Origin: Triangularia verruculosa
Lineage: Eukaryota; Ascomycota; Sordariomycetes; Sordariales; Podosporaceae
Length of the DNA stretch: 64,000 nt
NCBI GenBank assembly: GCA_033296885.1
Contig: MU863887.1
Span: 248,001-312,000 of the forward strand
Direction: 5' to 3'
This document shows positions 54,501-64,000 of the stretch, one piece after another. Position 1 is the first letter of the stretch, and the number at the start of each line of letters is the position of its first letter. Under the pieces are notes generated by a model. It did not search any database. It was not told where the DNA came from and saw only the letters and a program-made list of their open reading frames with translations. The translations under genes and the position numbers were made by a program.

Positions 54501-55981
54501 AAAACCAAGCATCGCTTCCACAGAGGCGGCCGTATCGGTGACCGAGGTTGAGGATGGCCACGGCCGCTTTGACGGCGTCTTTCGGAGAGATGGACGCTAT
54601 CTCGAATGTGAAGTATGGCCGAGGGAGCATCGATATGGTAATCTTCTCATGCCTTTGGATGTGGGGGTCGGCCCGAGAACTCCTTCTGCAACAGGAGTGA
54701 CAACTCATCGAGAGCTTAGCCTTTGCTACCAACATTTGGGCTAGGGACTTAGTTCGTCCCATCCCGCCAAAACCTCCGGGCCTTCTGCGGACGATATGAT
54801 GTTTCTCGATCCAAGATGGGGGGCTGGCCTCATGGACTAGCGCCGAGTGGCACGTTTGTGGGGGCGACGAGAGCACATGGCAATGTTGTGTGCTCGAAAG
54901 GGGTTAAGTGGCTCTCCTAGTTTCTTTACTCACTTTTTCTACGTCCTTTTTCAACCTAGATCGGGGGATTCCGATGTGTCGACCCAGGGGCTCTCCTTGT
55001 CCTGTGTGTAAGGAGATCTTGTTTCGATGCTTCTATTGACTTGGCACATGACGGACTATCTTAAATTTTCCTTGCGCCCCAATCAAAGTCGGCATTTGAA
55101 GCATTCGGAGGGGCGACGATGGGGATATGGGCTCAATCTTCAAGGTGGAAATAACACGGACGCTGAATATCTCGCTGTGAGGGTTGACTGGCGGCGATAA
55201 GAACATGACGAAGCTCGGGTGATGTCGTCTAAAGTTGTTTTGGCTTGTTTCTCTGCAGATGTCAACGCTCTCCAAGTTGACAAGATACGTACCCATGTAC
55301 AGTGTACTCGGCGATAATGTTGGAGCATCTCCAGAAACGCTCTACTGCAGCTAATGAAACTGGTGGCTTGCAGATCTCCCACAGATGGCGTCAACGATCT
55401 CGGCGCCGTTTTAAGAAGCCAAAGATCAGTACATAAAACCTTCAGCGTCCACAGAAGTCATCAGATGAAGTCAAAATTGCCTAGCGGCTCTGTCGGTGCA
55501 GATGCCATTGATGCTCGCTTGATGCGGATACACTCTACAAAAGGGGAAGGTGTCACTGTCTCTCCAGATCTCCATACACGTGTACTGCTACTCGTCCCAT
55601 AGTGAGAGAGAGAGTTGGAGAGAGAGAGAAGGAACAAAGTGGGCGGTTGAATTTAGAGACCCATTTGACAGAGTGGGGTTTGGATCTTCGGCGGGGGGCA
55701 CGGGCCGATGGATAGCTGCGGGGCCCGCTAAGAAAGCACAAGCGTCTCGTCTCTCTTCTTTTCTCCACGTTTCAAGGTGGGGCAGCCACAGCGAGCGCCA
55801 CAAACAGCTGGGCGAAAGAAACAGCCAGAGCCAGGCACAAGGGGCCAAGACTCTTGGGAGCTCCAACTGCAAGCTGTCCGAATTGGGTTTGGTGATGGTT
55901 AGCAGCAGCAGCTACCTGAACACTGCCGACGACGATGATGAGATAATCATACACACATACGATACGATCAATTGACACACA

Positions 55982-58533
55982 ATGATCGGCCCCAACTGGA
56001 GGCGCCTCTTGGCAGGCCTCCTCCTGACCAGCTCCGCTGTCACCGCCTCCGAAACACACGACAACAACAACGATGAATCAGTCCTCCACACCGAACTCGC
56101 CCGCCAGCAAAACTCGTCGCTGCTATGGGGTCCCTACAGACCAAACCTCTACTTTGGCGTCCGCCCCAGGATTCCCAAGTCACTCATGACGGGATTGATG
56201 TGGGGGAAGGTGGAATCGTTCCAGGACTTTCAGAATACCATGCGGTACACCTGTGAGCAAAACGAAGGGATGAAGGGGTACGGATGGGACGAATATGACG
56301 CTCGAAACGGGGGTGTGCAGACGATCCATGATAAGGGAAACGGGTTGACGCTCACGACGAGCTTTGTGAAGGTTCCGGGGGGCACACATGGGGGTAGTTG
56401 GGGGGCGAGGGTGAAGGGGGTATTGGGGGAGGGGACGGATCCAGGGCAGAGGACAACAGTGATTCTGTATGTCACTCAGGAAGGGGGTGGTAGACTCCAG
56501 GCTGAGCCGTCTGCTGAGATACGGGGTTATAGGGGGGATGTGGTGCTGAAGGGGGAGAACGAAGGGCTGGGGGGTTACAAGTTGGTGGTCACGAAAGGGG
56601 AGGGAGATATGCCGATAAGCACGCATGAGATTAGTGAACTGGAGGAGTGGGGGGAGGGCGGGAGGACGACGGTGCAGAGCCTGCAGTACCCGGACGAGCA
56701 GATCTGGCAGGCGAAGCCGATTGTGTTCAGGCAGCTGAAGGAGCAGGTGGATTGGCTGGTGGAAAATAAGTTTGATAATGCTGAGCATGCGCCGCCGGTT
56801 TGGCAAGTTTTTTCACTGCAGAATAAGCCGGGGGCGGGGAATGTGCAGATTGTGCAGAAGGTGTTTGAGGGGGATTTTGAGTTTGATATTCTGTTCTCGA
56901 GCGAGAGTGCTGGGAAGGAGCTCACAAGTGAGGATTTGACGAGGGAAATTAAGGCTGGGTCGGAGGAGTTTGGGGAGAGGTTTGGGGGTGTGTTTGCGTT
57001 GAAGGCACCGTTCAATACGGACAAGTATAAGAAATTTGGCCGGAGCATGTTTTCCAACCTGATTGGTGGGATTGGGTACTTCTATGGGCAGTCGGTGGTG
57101 GACAGATCCTATGCGCCTGAGTATGACGAGGTTGATGAGGGCTTCTGGGAGGAGGCTGCCGAAGCTAGAGCGAGACATGCCGAGGCTTTGGAAGGGCCAT
57201 ATGAGCTTTTCACCAGTGTGCCATCTCGTCCGTTCTTTCCCCGTGGGTTCCTGTGGGACGAGGGCTTCCACTTGCTCCCTATCGCGGATTGGGACACCGA
57301 TCTCGCGCTGGAGGTCATCAAGAGCTGGTTCAACCTGATCGATGAGGATGGGTGGATCGGCCGTGAGCAGATTTTGGGCGCCGAGGCACGAAGCAAGGTT
57401 CCTCAAGAGTTCCAGACCCAGTACCCTCACTATGCCAACCCACCTACTCTGTTCCTTGTCGTTGAGCAGTTCGTCGAGAGGCTTTTGAACACCAACGGGA
57501 CCGCCGCAGTGCACAAGGAGAAGCTCTCTCAAAGCGAGTCCTTGGCTTCTGCCTCGCTCGAGAATCCCGAGGTTGGTCTCGAATATCTCCGCAAGCTGTA
57601 TCCACTTCTTCGTCGCCAGTTTCAGTGGTTCAGAAAGACCCAAAAGGGAGACATCAAGTCATATGACAGAGAGGCCTACTCCTCCAAGGAGGCCTACAGA
57701 TGGCGCGGCCGCACCGTCACTCACTGCCTGACCAGCGGTCTGGATGACTACCCGCGCCCTCAGCCTCCTCACCCAGGCGAGTTGCACGTAGACTTGATGT
57801 CCTGGGTTGGCCTGATGGCCAAGTCGCTTAGCAATATAGGCGACGCGCTCGGCTTTTCAGAAGACGTCGATGAGTATAGGACAATTTTGGATGCCATTGA
57901 GCACAACCTGGTCGATTTGCACTGGTCCGAGAAGGATGGGTGCTTCTGCGATGCCACGATTGATGACTTTGAAGAGAACAAGCTTGTCTGCCACAAGGGT
58001 TACATTTCTCTCTTCCCATTCTTGACTGGCCTCATGAAGCCGGACGACCCCAAGGTTGGCAAGATTCTGGCCCTGATCGGCGATGAGGAGGAGCTCTGGA
58101 CGCCCTATGGATTGCGCAGTCTTAGCAAGAAGGACGCTCTCCATGAGACGGCTGAGAACTACTGGCGGAGTCCTATCTGGATCAACATTAACTATATGGC
58201 TGTCAAGCAGCTTCACGTAAGTCTTTCTATTCTTGAACATTTTCTAACACATGCGCTGACCAAGTTTCATAGTATGTTGCGACACAAGATGGACCACACA
58301 AGGAGGTCGCGAGAGACCTGTATTCGCGCCTGCGTAAGAATCTCGTAGAGACAATTTATAACGCCTGGGAGGAGACCGGATTTGCCTGGGAGCAGTACAA
58401 CCCAGAAACTGGCAAGGGTCAGCGTACACAGCACTTCACTGGCTGGACCAGCTTGGTCGTCAAGATCATGAGCATGGAGGACCTTGAGGGTGCCAAGGCC
58501 GCAGGAAGCGAGCACGGTCATGACGAGCTCTAG
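55982..58533 (+). CDS. CWH41: Mannosyl-oligosaccharide glucosidase (ER glucosidase I, GH63) with HDEL end
   Basis: Glucosidase I removes the terminal alpha-1,2-glucose from the N-glycan precursor just transferred to proteins in the ER. Exons 55982-58216 and 58273-58533 join in phase 0 to 831 aa, the family size. The N-terminus MIGPNWRRLLAGLLLTSSAVTASE looks like a cleavable signal peptide. GH63 landmarks: SSLLWGPYRPNLYFGVRPR, GYGWDEYDAR, FPRGFLWDEGFHLLPIADWD (catalytic-domain (alpha/alpha)6 barrel), YWRSPIWININYM and, in exon 2, HFTGWTSLVVKIM. The last residues are EHGHDEL, an HDEL retrieval signal; thus the enzyme seems to be a soluble luminal protein, whereas yeast Cwh41 is a type II membrane protein. 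The first 1.2 kb have GGG-rich codons unlike the rest, but the frame is clean. Confidence 0.95.
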
Positions 58534-58997
58534 GGGGTGTCTCCGTACGTGTCGCCTTTTATATAGTTATGTACAGTACCAGCGAGGAGTTGGGAGCGAA
58601 ATATATACAATCTGATCACCATGTTTCTCCTGTAGGTTGCCAGCCCAGGGGCCATATAGGGGGCTTGTCCGAAGTACGTGGACTTGGCAGCTGGCCCCAC
58701 CTGCCAGCAAGGCGCGGCCACATCCGCCATCCGGGACCACTTTTAGCGGTCAGCCTCCCCGCAGCGGCTTGTGTCTCATCCCCTGAAATCGAAGCAATGC
58801 GCCCAACCTGAGAAAGTTGAGGTTGAAGCTTACATCAACTTGGACGCCGCCAAACCCGAACCTGTGACCCGCCCGTTCAGCGACTGCTTGTTTTTAAACA
58901 GCCACACGATGTCATGACCTGATGCCTTTTGGACTTGTAACTTTCTGTTTCCTTTCTCCTTAATTCATAATTCATCAAACGACCGCCAACGCCAACA
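58534..58997 (+). promoter_or_regulatory. Intergenic, glucosidase to recyclin
   Basis: 464 bp between two genes in the same orientation. It holds the 3' end of one and the promoter of the next. No other gene seen. Confidence 0.45.
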
Positions 58998-61973
58998 ATG
59001 TCCAGCATCACGCCCCTCAGAAGAGCGCCCACCGCGGGGATGGGCGGTGCGGGTATCTCACGATCTCCTTCTGCTGCGACAGCTGGGAAGAAGTACCACC
59101 AGCATTCGACGAGCATATTGAAGACGTTGCAAGCTACCGAGATGTTGGATACGAAGCCTGTGTTGCCGGCTGGTATGCTCTCTTTCTCTTCCAAACCCAA
59201 ACCTGTAGCTCACCTTTACTGACGTTTCCTTGCTACAGAAATAATAGCCACCATCCTCGACTACCTCCCCGTCCCGGACCTCCTCCGCTTCGCCCGAACC
59301 TCGCGCCGCTACCGAGAAATGGTCTACGACGACACCCGTTGGGTCGCCCGCCTGAAATCCATGGGCGTCTGGGACGAAGCCCAAGCCCGCAGGCGATTCG
59401 ACGAGGCAGTTCAAAGACGGAGACAACAATCCGTCAGCAGCCCTACAACAACTGTCGGGAGAGGCCAGCCAATACCAGGACAACAACAGCAACAACAGCA
59501 GCCACCAGCAGGAGCAGCAAGAAGAGAAAGCTTATTCTTCGATGCCGACCTCGAGCAGGAAAGGAGGAGGCAGGAATTACAGCAGATTCAGCAGCAAAAA
59601 CAGCAAATTTCTGACCTGAGGGATGGATTTGAGACGATGAAAGTAGGGGGGGTGCAAGAGCCGCCACGGGATGTGGAGGGACTGTTGATGGTGATTAAGA
59701 ACGCGAGGAGTATACGCGGGCATGCGAGGCAAGAGTATGGAAAGGTCTATGGCGCGCTGGCGCCGTTTTATTCTGATTTGGTCAGGGCGAAGACGCATAC
59801 CGATCCGTTGGTGTTTAAAGTTTTCAGGGACCCGGATAGACAGGCGCAGATGCTGGCGAATCTGAGGACGTTTGCGAAGAGCGACTGGGCGGACGGGTCG
59901 GCGGTGAGGCAGGAGAAGCTGGAGAATATGACGGGGATTTTTGAGAGTGCGGTGTTGAGGGAGTTTGAGCAGGGGTATGAGTTTTGGGATGTGGATGGGA
60001 GGATGAGGAAGTACGCGCATGTGCTGGAGGTGTTGAACCCGGGGAGCAGTGCGGGTGTGGAGTTGTTTATACAGAAGCATCCGATTTTCTCGGACAAGGA
60101 GGTGCTGGCGAACGCGATGGATTGTGTCAACCAGGCGATGGCGGATAGCATCACATTGGAGCCATCAAGGAGGTTTTTTGAGGTCTTGACGAGGAAGGTC
60201 AATGAGCAGAGTGGGATTATTGGGAGGATTTTCCCACGGCCGGAGAGGGTGTTTTGGGGGTTTGTGGATAAGGTTAGGGAGGAGATTATGGTGGAATACA
60301 TCACGCCGTTGTTTGATGACACGCACGAGAGGAGTATACCGAGCTATTTGAGGGCGGTGTCGGGGATTTTTGAGCAGACGATGCATTTCCTGAGGACACT
60401 AACGCCGCCGCCAGGAAAAGAGGCGGGGCAGGAGGCAAAGGCGAAGGAAATTGCGCTGAAGATCTTTGAGCCGCATATCGATCTTTATCTGCAGGATGAG
60501 ATTGACACGTTTACGGCGCAGGCGGAGGAAGAGGTGGGGGAGTGGGAGAAGAAGCTGTCTGAGCAGGAGGCGAGCGCGGAGTCTTTTTATATGGGGAGCT
60601 TTGCGAATCGACAGGCGGATAAGAAGGATTTCTTGACATCGTTCAAGAAGGTGGTTATGATGCCAGTTACGGTGTTGCCCACCAGTCTTGGGCTGCCTAT
60701 TGGGTCGCCATTTGCGAGTAGCAAGCCTGCTGCGGCGGTGGCTGCCAATGGTGGGTTATCTACCCCAAGTCGGTCGGAGTCTCCTGCGCCAGGAGGTATC
60801 CCTGGCGATCGCAGCAGCAGTCCATTACCAGGAAAAGCGCCTACCGATGAGCTGGCAGCCAAGGCGGCTCTGATGACGTCTCGGCTGGAGGGCATCAAAT
60901 CCCTCTTCAGCATCGAGGTAGCCCTCAGCCTAGTCCACGGAGCCAAAGAAAGTCTAGGCCGTGTCGCGCTCTTCATCCAACTAGGAGGTCAAGTCGGCGG
61001 CGAAGCTCGCGAGATGTGCGAAACCATCTTCGTGACCCTGCTCCGCATCCTCGGCAGCGGCCACGTCAAGCCCGGCTTCGACAAAGCCGTCACCCATCTC
61101 TCTCAATACAACCCACGGGAAGTCAGTGAACACGACAAAGGAGGCGTGGCCCCGTTGGTCACCTTTATCGAGCTCGTCAACGTCGGCGATCTCATCTCCC
61201 AGATGATCGACGTCTTTTACGAGCAACAGCTCGCCCAGCCGAAGATCGCGGATAGAAACGACTTCCTGGATCCTGCGGGCATGGCAAAGAAGAAGTTTGA
61301 GCAAATGCTCGACGAGAGCGTCGCCGCTGGCCTTAATAAGGGCATCGACGTGCTCATGGACGAGGTGGAATACATTTGCGCTACTACTCAGTTACCATCA
61401 GATTACAATCCTGGGGGGGTGACGGCCCCGGACTCGATCTTGTCTGGCACGATCCCTGGGATGGAGAAAGCACCCCCGCCAAAAGCTCCAGCCGGCGCGA
61501 TAGACATGGACATTGGCCCTTCCAAAACCGCGCAGAGGATCAAGGATCTCGTTGCGTCGCACACCTCCATGTTGGTGGGCAGCACGGACAAGTCCATGCT
61601 CGACGTGTTCAACGGGGAGGTCGGGCTACGGCTGTTTACGGCCATCTGCAAGCACCTTAAACGCCAGCGGATCAGCACGGAGGGGGCGATCAAGCTGATT
61701 GCGGACATGAATCTGTACTTTGAGTACATCCGCACGCTGAAGAATAAGGATCTGCTGGCGTACTTCAGGGCACTGAGGGAGCTGAGTCAGATATATCTGA
61801 TTGATGCCAAGCACGCGAAGGAGATGGCGACGGTGATTGCGGATGGGGATCGGTTTGGGGGGATTTTCAGGGCCGAGGAGGTGTATGAGTATGCGGAACG
61901 GAGAGCGGATTGGTATCAGGTCAAGAGGGAGGTGGAGAGGGCCATGTATGGGCTGGAGTGTTGTTTGATGTAG
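58998..61973 (+). CDS. RCY1: Recyclin-1 (F-box and Sec10-like domain protein)
   Basis: Rcy1 is an F-box protein that works with Skp1 in endocytic recycling of the v-SNARE Snc1 and in late secretion; fission yeast Pof6 is related. Exons 58998-59172 and 59239-61973 join in phase to 969 aa. The F-box lies at about residues 59-100, right after the intron: EIIATILDYLPVPDLLRFAR then YREMVYDDTRWVARLK. A glutamine-rich stretch follows (about 130-190, QQQQQQQPPAGAA and QQIQQQKQQ). The large Sec10/exocyst-like helical domain runs from about 200 to the end, with a low-complexity Ser/Pro linker near 570-600. The end RRADWYQVKREVERAMYGL and several internal blocks (DCVNQAMADSITLEPSRRFF, VEYICATTQLPSDYNP) match the family. 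A 66-nt intron separates the non-conserved first 58 residues from the F-box. Confidence 0.92.
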
Positions 61974-62349
61974 ACACTTGATATAGGGTATATAAAAGAA
62001 GAGTGGGTATATATAAAAATACAGCAAATGTTTCTGGGGTGTTTGATGAGATGAACTGGTTTCATGAATGGTCCTGCCATTGCTATCTGATGTGTGATGA
62101 TTGGAGTGAATTCTAACCGTGAGCGTCGTCCAACTGTCGATATAGTATACTATGTAAAAGAGAAAACCAAACGCTAGTAGTATGTCGCCATGTTTGTTTT
62201 ATATAGTGGGTATCCAACTGAATCAAAGGAAATAACTGAAACCCGTTTCCAGTCTTGTATATATATAGGAGAGAGGTATCCAAAAAAGAAAAAAGAAGAA
62301 AAAGGGAAAAGAAAACAGGAAGAAAGAGGAAAGCACGCCCTAATCCCCC
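61974..62349. other. Intergenic 3' flanks (convergent genes)
   Basis: 376 bp, AT-rich with an A/G-rich patch at 62280-62335. No gene seen. Confidence 0.5.
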
Positions 62350-64000
62350 CTAATAGTAAATCTCACTCCCATGCACCATCCTCTTGAAATCATCCTCGGG
62401 CTCCTCAAACCGGTACTGCTCCCCCCTCACCACCCTGTCCACCTCCTCCCTCACAAACGGGTACACATCCCTCCACGCGTTCCTCCCCATCCACCCGTCC
62501 AGATGCCCGTACCCGGGAACCACCTTCCGCTTGTAGTCCCCGTCCTCAAACTGGCTGCACAGCACCTCGTACGTCCTCTCGGTCGCCTCGGGCGACAGCA
62601 CGGCATTGTCCCTCCCCACCCAAAGCATGATCGGGATCCCCTTCAATCGCTGAATATTCTCCCGCGTGTCGAGCGGCTCGTACACGGGCGCGTTGGTCAT
62701 GACGTGCCCCTCGTACCCCATCTTCATGAGCAAATTCAAAAGGCGCATGTTGACCCCCCCGAAAAACCGGTCGATCTGCCGGTGGGTGGCCTCGTTGAGG
62801 TTACGGTGGTTCCAGCACCTGCCGAATACCAAAGAGGTGCGGTGACAGGCGGCGTTGTTGCACATTTCTTTCCGCGACTGGGGGTATAGTCGGAGGAACT
62901 GGTTGAGGAGGTACTGAATCCAGCCCTCGTTTTGCGAGGTCGAGCAGCTGAACCAGCTGCCGCAGAGGGCGCTGTAGAGTCTGTCCAGAGGCATGCGGCC
63001 GCCGGCCATGACTTTAGCCATGTTAGCTGGTCCCCAGACGGGGTTCATGAAGACTTGGGAGCAGTTGATTCCCAAAACCCAGGAGGAGGGGATAGTGCCG
63101 TCTAGGAGGCCCGAGGAGAAGGCTACCGAGCCCATGCAGTGGGCTATGCAGTAGATCTTTTCGGGGGTTTGGTTCTTCATCTGTTGGGATTTGCGGATGT
63201 ACTCGAGGCAGGCGCGGAGGTCGAGGCGGGCGTCGAACGTGGTCCAGTTGTTGCCTGCGATCATGAGCTGGCCGATGCGGTGGACCGAGACCCAGACGCG
63301 GTAGCCGGCGCGCCGGAAGTAGTTGACTGCGTTGTAGGGGATGGTGGGGAGGGCGAAGATTTGGTGGTCGACCGAGGCGCCGGGGATCATGAAGAGGTCC
63401 TTGGTTTCGAGCGTCTTGTTGGTGGGCTCCCACATGTGCATGCGGGTGGTGACGCCGTCCGAGGCGACGATGGCGTAGGATTTGTCGGGGTTGGTGTCGT
63501 TGGTGAAGCCGGTGAAGGTTTGGGTTGGGTACTGGAGAGGCGTGAGAGGGGCTAGGAAAAGGGACATGGAGCGGCGGGTGAAGTAAGTCAAGAAGCTGGC
63601 TGCGCTGACGGCTTTCCTGAATAGATTGCTGCCGGTCGTGGTCATGGTGTTGATCTGGGACAAGAAATCGCCGGGTTGGATTTGCATGATGCCCTTGGCG
63701 ATAGGGGCACCCCTACGCCAGGCGTCCTCGTCGTCAAGATCACGGCACATGCCTGAGACGTGCTCGCTGATGGTCACATACAGCGTGCTGGTGGCCTTCC
63801 AGAACTGAATAGGAGCAAGAGCAACAGACGAGTCAACCACCTTGTAGCCGTGGAAATGCAGCCTCCTGCCATCGACTCCAGTCATGTCAAAGTCGTATGT
63901 CAGGTTGCGAGTCCCCGGGGCCTTGGAGTTGAGGATGAACAAGTTAAATTCGCCCCTCTGCACCATGAATGGCGACCCGCGAATGGCTGGGCACACAAAT
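62350..64000 (-). CDS. C-terminal part of GMC oxidoreductase-alpha/beta hydrolase fusion (partial at right edge)
   Basis: About 550 codons, open to the right edge without a start codon. The first visible part (GEFNLFILNSKAPGTRNLTYDFD, GRRLHFHGYKVVDSS, FWKATSTLYVTISE) is the stretch that follows the FAD-binding half in large fungal cholesterol-oxidase-like GMC proteins of about 1100-1200 aa. The second part is an alpha/beta hydrolase. Its nucleophile elbow reads IAHCMGSVAF (63127-63144), with Cys rather than Ser; the acid is probably in GRDNAVLSPEAT and the His in PGYGHLDGWMG. A Cys nucleophile is the state seen in polyhydroxyalkanoate synthases and dienelactone hydrolases. Substrate may be a sterol-like or other lipid (family inference). 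The N-terminal half lies outside the window. Confidence 0.82.
   Translation of the reverse strand, partial: FVCPAIRGSPFMVQRGEFNLFILNSKAPGTRNLTYDFDMTGVDGRRLHFHGYKVVDSSVALAPIQFWKATSTLYVTISEHVSGMCRDLDDEDAWRRGAPIAKGIMQIQPGDFLSQINTMTTTGSNLFRKAVSAASFLTYFTRRSMSLFLAPLTPLQYPTQTFTGFTNDTNPDKSYAIVASDGVTTRMHMWEPTNKTLETKDLFMIPGASVDHQIFALPTIPYNAVNYFRRAGYRVWVSVHRIGQLMIAGNNWTTFDARLDLRACLEYIRKSQQMKNQTPEKIYCIAHCMGSVAFSSGLLDGTIPSSWVLGINCSQVFMNPVWGPANMAKVMAGGRMPLDRLYSALCGSWFSCSTSQNEGWIQYLLNQFLRLYPQSRKEMCNNAACHRTSLVFGRCWNHRNLNEATHRQIDRFFGGVNMRLLNLLMKMGYEGHVMTNAPVYEPLDTRENIQRLKGIPIMLWVGRDNAVLSPEATERTYEVLCSQFEDGDYKRKVVPGYGHLDGWMGRNAWRDVYPFVREEVDRVVRGEQYRFEEPEDDFKRMVHGSEIYY

Larger units (their letters stand above)
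50514..55981. other. 5.5-kb gene-poor region downstream of the bZIP-like gene
   Basis: No recognisable gene on either strand. The first about 1.5 kb are T-rich with several runs of ten or more T and could be a long 3' UTR or a downstream transcript. The remainder has only random-looking frames (longest 54388-54876 minus, 162 aa, no domain). The last 400 bp form the promoter and leader of the glucosidase gene, with GA-rich sequence at 55602-55631. Confidence 0.5.

Noticed and set aside
54388..54876. 162-codon minus-strand frame
   Set aside because: A short stretch looks protein-like, but no family, start context or introns support it.

Overview
The window is nuclear DNA of a filamentous ascomycete, most likely a Sordariomycete and perhaps Sordariales. 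The signs are short GT-AG introns of about 50-110 nt, a gene about every 2-3 kb on both strands, and proteins typical of such fungi: eisosome protein 1, an Sfk1/DRAM-family protein, recyclin-1, an IRC20-type SNF2-RING protein and a GMC-oxidoreductase/hydrolase fusion. The placement is inferred from gene content. No ribosomal or mitochondrial marker is present to fix the species.

Layout. 0-9.3 kb: the 5' part of LSM5 (-) runs off the left edge. It is followed by a WRN/RNase D-like 3'-5' exonuclease (+) with a newly joined short first exon, YTM1 (-) divergent from the DNA polymerase delta small subunit (+), and a SUMO-interacting-motif-rich acidic protein (-). 9.3-17.4 kb: a family 8 glycosyltransferase (+), a PLP-dependent serine dehydratase (+), a NAT9-like acetyltransferase (+) and an unresolved small locus. 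17.4-27.2 kb: mitochondrial methionyl-tRNA synthetase (-), an intron-containing tRNA-Leu(CAA) (+), a large Cys-motif protein with an octapeptide repeat (+) and ribosomal protein L4/uL4 (+). 27.7-42.8 kb: a three-exon HCxxGKDRTG phosphatase (-), EIS1 (+), a CDK7/Kin28-like kinase (-), an Sfk1-like membrane protein (+), a 1515-aa SNF2-RING protein (-) and mitoribosomal mS41 (+). 42.8-56 kb: two gene-poor stretches of about 6.8 and 5.5 kb flank one bZIP-like regulator (+) that lacks a leucine zipper. 56-64 kb: ER glucosidase I ending in HDEL (+), recyclin-1 (+) and the C-terminal part of a GMC-oxidoreductase/alpha-beta-hydrolase fusion (-) that runs off the right edge.

Most genes are conserved housekeeping genes and do not form a cluster or operon-like pathway. 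Several are divergent pairs with compact shared promoters (LSM5/exonuclease, YTM1/POL31, kinase/Sfk1-like, SNF2-RING/mS41). I rebuilt exon-intron structures by joining frames across splice sites with matching phase. I found no transposon, CRISPR array, secondary-metabolite cluster or clearly new multi-gene system. The items most worth a second look are the Cys-nucleophile hydrolase fusion, the zipper-less bZIP in its gene desert, the HDEL-terminated glucosidase I, the SIM-rich protein and the repeat/Cys-motif protein.
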